DNA from: Formicarius rufipectus
Taxonomy: Eukaryota; Chordata; Aves; Passeriformes; Formicariidae
Reading direction: 5' to 3'
NCBI GenBank assembly: GCA_013399695.1
Contig: VXAU01003708.1
Location: 36,266 to 100,265 of the forward strand
DNA length: 64,000 nt
Shown: positions 36,701 to 48,700 of the stretch, piece by piece
Numbering within the stretch: the first letter of the stretch is position 1
How the letters are laid out: each line of letters starts with the position of its first letter
Translations under genes and position numbers: made by a program
Notes under the pieces: model-generated
Database searches by the model: none
Told to the model about the DNA's origin: nothing
Seen by the model: the letters and a program-made list of their open reading frames with translations, nothing else

Positions 36701-39700
36701 ATTGTCTGTCCCATCTCGTAATTCCCAGGAAAAGCCCTGCTAATCTCACAAAACAGCATTTCCTCTGGGACAAAGTGGGGAGGGGGAAATAAACCAATTC
36801 AACACTAACAATTATCCCTATGTATTTTCCATGAACGGGAGAAGTAAAACATGACCTAAAACTGTTTAGTATATTGCAACTAGAAGAGCCACTGGAGGTG
36901 GCAGGTTTCCACACATAATCCTATGAAGCAGAAAGAATCTCACTTCCCTTAGGTTAATGACATTCTCAGAATGGAGGAGCCAAGAGTATCTGCTTTCACA
37001 GTGCTCATCACCAGCAAATGGATTTAGGAAAAAATCTCTTTGCCACTATTTGCATTCATAAACTCCTGGACTTCACTTGTGTCCTCCTGGAAATCAGGAA
37101 TTTCAAATCAAGAAACACCACCTTTGATCCTTATTTCCTGGATCCTGTAGAAAAACTCACCTGCTCTATTTTTGCTAGAATTGGAGTGTTGTGGGAGAGA
37201 AGGGGGAGAGACCCTGCATGTGGCAGCTCAGATGTACAACTGCACTCAATACACCAGGAATTCAGGCACCAGAAAAGCTTCATCCAAGCTGTTCCTGTCA
37301 GCCTTTTTGTGTACAGCACCTTCAGTCCATACCTGGTGCTGGAACTTGCCTGCACTTGTTCCTAAAACTGCAGCTTTCTCTGCCCTCAGCCTATACTGGT
37401 GCACCAAGCGTATCAGATGCAGCAACTGCATCTTTCTTTTTCTTATCTAACTGCCTTGGAGAAGATAAAAAAGAACATATAGAGATGATGTAAACAAGAC
37501 TTCTAAGTAAGACAAATTATTTCCCCCCCAGCCTTCTGTTTTCACCAGAACATGGGAAATTCTGCTTACCTGGTAGAGCAAGAGTTGATTTCTGGGTTGG
37601 CTTTTTGCCACACTTGATTCTATACTCGTTTATGGAATTCTCTATCTCTTGCAGCTTTTTTACAGCATCAGCATACTCCTGCTTTCTTTTCTTCTTCACA
37701 TTTTTGCAGAGGTCTGGCTCACTGGCAAGTTTCTTTGCAGCTTCCACCAGTTTTTGGTGTATGATAAAATTGCTCTCCAAGTCCTGCAAAGTAGGATCCT
37801 GCAAATTCATGAAAAGAATTATTTGCTTGTACTCCAGATAGAAGTTACCCATTAAAGTTATTCAGAAGAACATCTATTTTTGAGGTAATGAAGTGAAATC
37901 TTGAGCATACAGAAATACCGAAGTTTATACCCAAGACAATCTCAGCCCATGAAACTCTCAGATCTGATTTCTATGACTAGCGTAAGATTATGAGATCTCT
38001 TGGGCAAGGTCCAAAGTTCTCAAGTCTGGGTGACATAACAGACACCTGAATTCTGGTTTAGGTTGCCTAAACCTCCTGCTACGAGTCCAACCCTGAAACA
38101 TCCGTTCAAAATCTCTCTCTGCTTTGGAGAAAATAAAAATGAAAATTGGTATCACCATACCTATGTAACAGGGAGTTAGAGGCTTTACTTAATTGTTTGT
38201 AAACTACTTTGAGCAGCTCAGATGAAAGGCACTGAAGAAGTGCTAAGCAACACATTATTAAATCTGGTCAGCAGGATTTTGGTTTAATAGCATTTAAGTA
38301 GTCACATAAAATCACTTTGTTGAAGACATGGAGTACACCAGCCCTGCCAGCCAGGGCAGTGAGTTTCTGGTGAAAGACAACAAGTGCCAAACACTTACTG
38401 CTTGGATGCTACAGCTTGTTAACAAATCTCACAAGGGATGAGGGGGAATGATGTGTGTCCAGAAACTGCAAATATCTGAATTACCACATCGCCCGAGTCA
38501 GTCTCTGCCAGCAAAGTTCATTTATGCTTCTTGAGCAACATACAGAGGTTTTACTTAGGTGGAACCTGCCTTAAGCCAGAGATAAAACTCCTCCTCCTGT
38601 CACCTGTCACACAACTATGCTCACAGGCAGATGACTTTGCAAGGGGGACAGTGCACACCACCCCTGCCCATGTTCTGGGTTCAAACACAATCCCAACACG
38701 ACACAAGTCAATGCTCCAGAAAAGCTCAGAGCCAAGGGCTGCCAAATGGTATTATGCACCTGCTCCTCTCTAATTAGCAGCAAAACTTCCATTAAAATTC
38801 ATGTAGCGTGGACGAATCAGAGGTTCGGGTCGAGGAAATTTAATGCCTTTCCAAACAGCCCATTTCCTGGTCATTTCAAAGGCAAAAGAAGGGCAGTACT
38901 CATCTAAATTTCCTACTCTATGCAAGCGAGTGTGCCAGCTGCCTCCTCTTAAACACCCAGGGAAGAGCTGGATTATTTACAAGTGGCTTTGGCCACTGGT
39001 CTGGCCACTCCACCCCTGCTGTGAAAACAAAGTGCCTGGCTCACCTCTTCACTCGGGAGCAGGTTGTCATCCAGCTTGAAGGCTGTGCCAACACGCCTTC
39101 TGACCTGGGGAGGTTCCTCTCCAGCACTCAGAGGATACTCCTTGGGCATCTTGCCTGTCAGCTCCTGGGGAACAGAGAGGACCCAGGTAAGGTAGGAGGG
39201 AGAGAAGGGCTCCAACCCAGCCAACCCCAGGGTAAGGTGCAGTTCTCACCGCCTCTCGCAGGCAGATTTTCTTCAGCTCCTCAACTTTCTGAAGCAGTTT
39301 TTCCTGAAGGAGTTTCTCTTTCTTCTTTAGTTCCATTATTTTCTCCTTCTTTTGTTCTTCACTGACCTCAGAATCTTGAGAGCCTGAATCAGAAGATTTC
39401 CAGGTAAAAGCCATTTTTATCATCTGCTTGTCTCATTTCCCTTTTAACACACACAAGCCCAGTTGTACTTGGCTAACTCACCATTTAAACACAAGTATTA
39501 CCTGATGAGATCAAACTGCCATTGCTGGCCATGATAAGCTGGTTCTTGGCTTCCAAAGTCACCAGCTTTGAAACTTTTGGTGTTCCCATCTCTGTTAGAT
39601 CCATGGCAATATCATCCAAACTTCTGGCTGAAGGAATTTTTGCCTGAAGGAGATAAAAAAAATCCAGCCTCACTGAGTTACCTCTAATTAACTTCAGAAC

Positions 39701-42700
39701 ACGAGATCACAGAGGATGACGTTTCACACCTCATCTACCACAAAATCAAGGGTTAAAGCAACAGCATCAGTCCTGCTTTTCCTTTCCCCTCTGCCCCCAA
39801 AGCTGAACCAATCTCCCAGCTCAAAAATCTCTCTGCTGTTTGCCCTGTGCTCAAAACAAACACAGGAAGGAGACAAAAGAAAAGGCAGATTAAACACCGA
39901 GACCTGGGAATTCCCTCTTCTGTAATTATACTTCCACAGCCCTTAATTGCAGGAGACCAAAAAGGATTGAATAGCAATACTGTCACTAATAGACTGCTCA
40001 AAAAGCTGACAGAACAGTTTTTCTCTGAAGAGTAGTTCATCCGTGGAAAAACATACACCAAAGTATATACAGGAAAGGTGTTGAAACTCATGTTTGCTGT
40101 AAAATGCCTTATAACTTACTTTGCTTTGCTTTCTGTCCAAGTAAAACTGGTGTTGACTGATTGCCATCACCCAGATGGACTTGATCAGGGAAGTGTTTGC
40201 ATACCAGGTCTGCACTACCAGTCCACTCTGACCAAAGGTCCTTCTTGACACTGAAATTCTGAGGAAAGGAAAATAAATGCAATTTCAAGACAGGTCTTCA
40301 AAATTCCAAATGCCTCTCCCTTAACCAGGCAAGGCTCAGCCTTGGGAGATGCAAAAACTCAGATTTCCATCTCCCTCTCAGCCAGTGCTGCTGCAAATCT
40401 GGCCATGACAAACAGTTCTCCCTCTGCTCCCCAAACTCCCTCAGTGGACACCACAGGCAACCTGAGAGGACAACCAGAGCTGCAATACATCAACAGTCTC
40501 TCCAGGTTGCCCATTATGATGGCACCTTCTCCTCTGCAACAACCCAGCACTGCCCTTCACCCACAGCCTGGATCCAGCCCCTACCAAGTGCTGGAGCAGG
40601 ATCAGTCCCAAAGCAAACTCATGTCTGTGTTGAACTCAGAGGCACCTCCCACCTTAGCCACTAATACCAGATGATGAATCCCCACTCTGGGTAAAGATCC
40701 ATCCTGCTGGCACAGCTGCCTCTTCCAGCCTTACCTGCGGGGATCGTGCACTTCCACAGCAAATTTCTTCTCACGGAAATAGAGATTTTCCAGTTGTTTC
40801 CATTGAAATAACTAGGAGAATTGGGAGAGAGAAGAAGAACACTGTCACTAAAGGGTCACCAGACCTCTCTCCTCAAGGTGATACAATCTCAGCAAATTAC
40901 AGTTCCTGTGTATCCTCAGTTATGGCAGGGACTAAGCAATAACATTCATAGCATCAATTAAAAGAACTACATAAATATAAATATGTAGGATGCTCCTCCA
41001 GTAATTTCATACTCTTACAGACAATGCATTGCAAATCGGGGATTTTTCCAGTGACAACACCCATTTCCATCAATACTACATTTAATTTTACTGCTAGAAG
41101 TTCCCAGAAATCTTATGAGGGCAGCTCTAAAATCCTTTTGTCTCAGATGAAAAGCAAAAAATCTCTTCACAAAGTAATTGCATAGACACCTATGGTCTAC
41201 TTCCTTCAGTCAGAACATCCCCAGGGAATGGCAGCAGCCTGGGAAAACCAAGACCTCACTCTACTGAAGACACTGTGAAAGAAATCCAGCATGACATTTT
41301 GGAGCAGGCATACAGCATGAACAGGGAGAGAGCAGGAGGAAGCCACCCCCCAGCACATCCTTCTGCTAGAAAACCACATATTTCCTGCAAAGTACCAGCT
41401 GGGAGAAGAGATCAAAGTCAGTCAGGGCTTGGCAGCTGCCCCCGTGGGATCAGAATTTCACATGGATCTGCTCTCCCTTCGCACCAGCATCAGCCAACCC
41501 TCTGGGGATGATCCATCAGGGGCTGCATCTTCCCATCCTAAGCTGTTCCCTGGCCCCTCAAGAACAGGTTTCAGCAGCAGCACCTCCTGCCCCCTGTCCA
41601 GCAGTGCCAGGGCTCCTGTGTAGACACAGGGTCTGCATGGTTGTCCCCAGGGATGTCCCCTGAAGACGACAGGGTGCACAGGTGGAGCAGCACACACTGT
41701 GGTTTACACCCAGCTACTCTCCCGAGCTACAGCCCACACCGCGGGACAGGCAGAGACAACATCCAGTGACAAACCAGCCTCCAACACCAGCGATCCGGGC
41801 AAGGCACCCTCACAGCGACTCCCCACCTCCCCACTGGACTTTTTCCAAAGCCTCCAAGGGTGCAGCCACCACACCAAGAATTCCCCAGGACACACAACAT
41901 TCCCGCTGGCCTCCGCCAAAACCTGACTTGCTGTGCTCCCTCCCACTACAGAAGCACTTCAGGTTTTGTAAAAAAGGACATGTTCCACTGTGCTGCACCT
42001 GAAACATTCTTAACACAACAGAACATAACTCAGAGCATGTGTCTGGGGGGAAAAGTGGCTCTTCCAGCAGCCTTTCCCTCTATTTAATTAAAGTTTTCCT
42101 TTCTAGGACTGCCACAGAGCATCGGAATGTGCGATAAGAAAAGTGAAGCAAGTAGAAATGAAATTTACTTAATAAATCATTTTCCAGCACTGTGGAAGTT
42201 CGCTGCCTAGCTAAGTCTGTCTTACAGCCACTCTGCCCGATCACGCTGCTCTCGGAAGCGCCTCTTTAAGACTTGGCAGTGAACTTTTCAACAAATCCAT
42301 TTCAAACCATACAAAAGGAAACAGCCCGAGCAGTATCGCCGGGACGCTGAGCAACAGCGGTGCTCCGGCCGGGAGGGAGCCCAGCACGGCTGCTCCCCCC
42401 GCATCCCGCACTCACCTCCCCGCAGCACCGACCCCGGATTCCAGTCCCCTCTGGGCAGCTTCAGGGGCGACACGGGCAGCGCCGAGCCGAGCCGTGCCGA
42501 CCCTCCGTGCCTCTCATGCTGCTCCGCTCGGGCAGCCTCGCCTCCCACCGCTGACACACGCCTGACATCACCAGCTCCGCCGCGACGCCTCCCACACACC
42601 CTTTCCCCCGATAAAGGGGAAAGCCCAACACAGGAGGCTCCTGCTGAGGGGCTGCACCCCCCCTTAGGGCACCCCGAGCCCCCGCGGGGGCCAAGGCAGA

Positions 42701-45700
42701 GCAGGTTGGCGTGGGGGGCTGCCGTGGGGTCCGCACGGGGCCGTGTCCCAGCCCCACTGCCCTTGACTCACCGCCCAGCGGCAACAGGTTCAACCTGCAG
42801 CAGCAGCATCACCGCGGCGTTCCCGGCCGAGCCCGCTCCCACGCTCGTAAAAAGCGATGGGCGTGCTTCAAACATGACCTCTGGGAAAAAAAACCTGCCT
42901 CTCTTATCGTCGCGGGCGATGACTCCCCGTTCCCCTCGATCACTTCCTTTGGGTTTTCCCCCTCCGGACGCGCTCGGCATTCCCGAGGGCTGCGGGAGAA
43001 GGGGTCACCTGTCCAAAGGGCAGCGTGGCTGATGAGGGTCGCGTTTGGCAGGACAAAAACGCGGCGGCTCCACCACCTGGAGCAGCCTCCTGCCCAAAGA
43101 GAGGGATATGCCAGCACTGCAAGGGTCTGGGTGGACTCTTTCATGAGCCTGTGCAAATCCAACACCACGATCATCTGCGGTGCTGAGAAGGAAAAAAAAA
43201 ATAAAAAATTCCACTCTTTGCGTTTTGAAGAAAACCTGCATGGAATTGCCTCAGGATGTGGGTAGAGCTTTGTCCCCATTTCCTCCCCACCCTGTGAAAT
43301 CCATCCCAGCCCAAAAGGAGCTGACAGGCGCCCCAAGCATTTGCAGCTGGGTACATCCAGCACAAAGACATCGCCCCTCTTGCCCAAAGACTGGGATAAC
43401 TCCAGCTGCCCCCTCTGCTGCTCCTCAGCAGGAGAGATGGGGGAGCAGGGTTTGTAATTCTGCACCCAGGGACACATTTTTGCTTTTATGGACTGAAAAG
43501 TGCCCTGTCCTTAAATTAGCTCTCTTAAGAACAGTATAAGCTCCTTAGCAGTCAGCTCCTCTGACAAACCCTCTTAGGTCAGGTCCTTCAAAAAAAGGCT
43601 GATGATTCAATGAGCAGCTTCAGAATAAGTTGTGAGCTAATAATATTTATATAGGTGCACTTAAAAATAATCTTCAATGAAAGTGTTACAGGTTTCTGCC
43701 TAATGTGACTGGATTCTTGAAGACAAGAATTAAAAATGGCCTCAATACAAGGGAGGGGGGGAAGTAATAAATTTCTTCCCCCAAGTTTTTCTAACTTGTG
43801 GTCAAAAGGCAGCACTCAGGAAACTGCCACTGCACTAGAGATATCCTGCTCCCTAACCCTGCACAGACATGTTCCTAAACAACTCCTAATTTCAGCCTTA
43901 CTTAAACTACATGCATATTTAAAGACAAAAGAGTTTTTAAAAAAAAAAAAAATTGTGAATCTGGAACTGGTTTTTGAGGGCTGGAAGAACAATTAGGAAT
44001 AATTAAAATGTTTTTGTGGAAGTTTTGCAATGTACGTTCCCTTTAACCAGGTGATTAAGTCCACCTGAGCTAATTAATGTTTTCTTAATAGCCTCTCCAT
44101 CCACATACATTGCCAGATCCTTAAAGGCTCCCGAAAACTCCCACTGAGCATCACAGGGGCTGCCTGACTCTTTGGGAAGAATTTGGTGTGGCCACAGTTG
44201 GTTTTCTGGGTCTTTCTGGAAAAAGCAGAGGTGCAGCTCTGATCACACCTCATCACTCAGGCACTTCTGTGCAGCAGCCAGACTCCTACCACCCAGCTGC
44301 TGCTTCCCAGCCCACGAGTTCAGGCTTTCTGCACTGCTACCGTGATCCTCTTCCAGATACTAGAGAGCTCTGAATAAAAAAGGGATCACCCTCCTTCCCA
44401 TACAAAAAGAACTGTAACTGTGGTCTAAGCTAACCCAAAGCAGACAAAGACTGCCTAAATGGTGAGATACATGGATAAAAGAAGCAGCTGGCTTTTTACC
44501 TGGCTGATCTTGCATCCAGTTTTGAATAAAATGCAAGTTTATCCGGGCCTGACAGCAGGAGCAAACTGGCTCTGAAAAACGGCCCCATCAGGATTGCAGG
44601 CAAGAGCTGGCAGAGACCCCGCCTTGAGAGGCATTCAAGAGGGCTCCAGGGCCCTTGGCTCAATACTCCTGTGAGCCTGTTGGATTTTGTTAAAAAAATA
44701 TGTATTTTCAGGTTTTTTTGTTTTGTTTTTCAAAAAAGATATCTGGAAAGGTGAAAATCTGCAGAGCAGCTGAGTGCAGGGGCTGTGTGGCCACACTGCT
44801 GCGCCAGGCACAGCACATGCCAAGGCTGCACCTGGGATGTTTCCAAGGCCGATGGCAAATTCTGACCAAGAGCTAAATTACCCAAATCTCTGAATTTCCC
44901 CCCGAGGGATCATTGGGTAAGGTCAGCATGGCAGTGCAAGCCATGCCACGGGGTGTGCAGAAGCCTCTTCCTCAGGAAGCACTTCCAAAGCAACTCGTCG
45001 TACGTGCAATGCCTGTAAGGAGGTTCTGCAACCAGCACCTCAGGAACTGGCTGGGAACAGCAATCTGCAGACAAATCTGGCAATTCAGAGCAAGGAAACA
45101 TAAAACATTTCTGCCCACAGGAATGCACCCCACCCGATGAAGGAAATTACCACCCTGCCAGCAGCACTGGAAGGAGGGCTGTGTTTCAGCCCCTCTGCTG
45201 CACTTTGCTGCCTGGCATCCTGCCTCAAACAGAGATCTTTTTGCTTTACACTGCTCTGCCTGGCTGTGGAGGGAGGCATTGGAGGAGATGGCAGGAGAGC
45301 CAAACTGCCCCACCTGCAGCAACTTCTGAGGGAAGGAGGCAGACAACTCCCACCTGTGCCAGCGTAACTTGATAGAGCTCACCTGCAGGCATCTTCATCT
45401 CTTGGATATTAAGCCAGTCCTCTAAAAACCTCTTGAATCACTTTCCCCCTCCTCCCCCCACCCCCACAGTACATTATGATCAGCCCCTGCCTGGTCCTCA
45501 CTAGCACTGGCATTAGTGAGAACAAGAGATGTCTCAGCAACAAACTGCCTCCAAATGTGTGTGTTTTGGGACAGGTGACATTTCAACCAACTTTTTGCAC
45601 GTCTGGAAAGAAGTGAATTTCAGAGCAGTCTCGTAACAGCCCTATGTTTATCCTAAGTAATTATGACAGCTTAGTATCTTCTGTCTAAATCAATGGCTTG

Positions 45701-48700
45701 GTGAGAAATAAACACCATAAAAGAAATCTCTGCCTAATTAGAGCTGTCTGCTAAAAGCCTGTACCAATGCTGCTGTGTTCTGAACCATTCAGCAAAGCAG
45801 GACAGCAAATTAATGTGAAGCGAATGATCTGCAAGGGAAAACTGTCAGCATCAGCTCTTAGCATATGTTGAAGAGAGAAATATCATGATAACTCCTCACA
45901 GCTCAAAAGCAATGCATCTCATAAGGGCAAGTCAGGCAAAAACATCAGGAGGCTTGTGTGGACGAGCAAGGAGCTCCTGGACAAACTCAAACACAAAAAG
46001 AAGCCCTACAGAGGGTAGTAGGAATACACAGAAACTGAGAAACCAGGGATCTGGCTAGGAAAGCTAAAGCCCTGAAAGGATTAAATTCAGTCAGGGAAAA
46101 GTTCTTCAGTGTGAGGGGGGTGAGAGGCCCTGGCACAGGTTGCCCAGAGAAGCTGTGACTCCCCATCCTTGGAAGTGTCCAAGGCCAGGCTGGATGGGGC
46201 TCTGAGTAACCTGGGCTGGTGGAAGCTGTCCCTGCCCATGGCAGGGGGGTTGGAATGAGATGACCTTTAAGGTTCCTTCCAGTCCACACCACTCTATGAT
46301 AAACACTTTCCATCTTATAACTAGTATATGCTAACAAAAACACTTCTGAGAATAACGTATTCAAGGCACCAAGCAGTAGAACTGATGTTCTTGCACATTT
46401 GAAACAATACCACAGCAAGATTAGTTCTCCTCTTCAGACTGTGCAGGTCATTTATCACCAGGGAGTCGCCCACAGAAACACAATGAAGTGAGAGAACAAG
46501 TCAAAAAGCCAGCAAGCTGCCTTCTCCAACCCTCAGAGGATCCCCAGGTATTGGCAGAATAAACTCAACTCTTGCCCTAATACACCCTCCATTAACAGAG
46601 AGGCATTATTTATCTCACCAGTGAGAAGAATGGGCTAGAGATAAAGGGAGATCTATTCTGCTTTGAAATGACAAACGAAGTCCTGGGACCTGTTTTATGC
46701 TCCTCCTAATTGATTCAGAGGAGACTGGGGACAGGATCTTGGCATGCCACCCCACAGCAAGCAGGAGGCACTTCTCCAAGCAGGAGGTGTCTCTTGGTAT
46801 TAACTGCAGTTGAAGGGAGAATGTGTTTGCAAAGCAGCAGGACTGCAGAGCTAATCCCAGGTCTGAGCTCAAATCTGAGCAAGGGTTGCCAAACCTAGTC
46901 TTTTTTAATGCCCTGTGAGACTTCAGGATGATAATCAAGTGAGCTCAGTGCAATCTCCAGTCAGCATGGAGCCACTGCTTTTATCTAGGAATCCAGTTTT
47001 CGTAAATGACACACAAAGTAACTCCCCATTTTCAGTCTTCTATGGATCTGGAGCACAGTGCCACCCTCAGTGCCCATCAGCTGGCAGTCCTGGGCAAGGG
47101 GCACTTGCTTCACTGAAACCACTTCCAAAGCACTACAAGCTTCCAAGAGTGACTTACAGCAACAAAACTCCCTTGTCCAAACCATCTCAGGACAACCATC
47201 AAAATACTAATAGCTGGAGTCAAGCCTCCCCAGCCAGCTTTACAGAGACAGACAGACATGGCAGGTTCTCCTGGTCCAGAGCTGAGTTACACACCACACG
47301 CTCCCCTCTGGGATGAGTGATGGCAGAGGCACAAGCACTGGCAAGGCTGGGTGATATGGATCTGGAGATTGCTTCATGCAGGGCTGTCATGCAAGTTGCT
47401 TCCTGTGAAGAGTTCTCAGCCTTGGACTCCACACAATGCTGTTGATCCAATAACAAAATCTTGGGATAACCACTGCGCTCCAAGGCTCATATTTAGGTCT
47501 CTTTGCCTAAAGACCTACTTGGATAAAGCCAAAAGATTTCACTTTTTGAGGATGGTTGTATGTGTTTGGATTTAATTGACACTGCATTAATGGATGCAGC
47601 TAATATATATATATATTTAATTATTTAAATTTTATTCTGAACATGGACTTGGCTCTTGCCAGGTGCCTATGATTCTGTGATTAAGCAAACTCAGCTACAT
47701 CTGCCAGCAGCCATCAGCACTGCAAAAAGGACATGGGCAGAAGAATAAATCCCCTTGGTATGAATCCAGTTGGGGCACAGGCATCAATTCCTGTTCAAAG
47801 CCTCCCACCTGAAACACAGCAGCTTTTCCACCACAACCAGGATCAGAGAGGCTTGCACATCCAGAGACCATTTGTATCTTTAAAATTCAGAAAGGCCAGC
47901 TTGGTCTTCACTAGACTTCAGTTCAGCCTTTCCCCTTTATTGAGTTAATCAGCTGCATGTATATTTAAACATCAGCTGGAAAAGAGGAGCACAATGAGGA
48001 TGCTCTTTCCCAGATGGCTAAAGATAAACACAACAGCACTTCTGATCCACAGTATAAACAGCAGGATAACACCAGCACATGGCAGTTGTGAATTTGGCTC
48101 CATACCAAAAAGCAAAGCAAGAGAATTCTGCTAAATCCAGCAAAACTAGCACTTCTGCTCCAAAAGACAGGAATAGTTTACATGCCCTACTGCCCTCCTG
48201 CCTGCTGCTCCAGAGAGGACTGTGCTTGCTGACTCCTGGGAGATTCAGGTAACCTGTACATGCTCTGCCTCTCTGTGAAATGAATTCTGATACATTCAAA
48301 AATATGAGCAGACAACAATACTGATGTAAAGCAAACCTCTGCCTGCTGCATCACAGGCAGCAAGGCTACAGCTGCACTGACATGAACAGCAGTCACTCAG
48401 CATTTTAACTCCAAAACCAAGTCTGGACATGGGAGCCTCTCTAGACCTTTGCTTTTTCTACCAAAAATGACCTGATTCCAATCACTTCCATCGATGGTAT
48501 CAGAAGTGCACTTTTTATTTCAAACTCTGAAACACTTTCCATATTAAGAATCTGTCTGCATATTTAGCCACACATTAAAAGCAGCCACAGCTCAGGACAT
48601 GAGTGTAAATGGGGTGTAAATCACTTTGGTCCTCTTGCATTGACACCAGACACAGATCTGTAATGATGCTACAACCATATCCATCCTCACACTTTCAATG

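Noticed and set aside
40342..40674. 110-codon + strand ORF beside FRMD4B exons
   Set aside because: It lies in an intron on the opposite strand, with no motif.
42461..43477. Overlapping ORFs of 100-220 codons in the CpG island
   Set aside because: GC-rich DNA has few stop codons; the frames share no similarity with FRMD4B or any known protein, and the phase-0 frame has a stop before the splice donor.
47660..47685. tatgattctgtgatt, resembling the terminal repeat of CR1
   Set aside because: Only about 15 bases match, with no neighbouring CR1 3' UTR sequence; too short to call.
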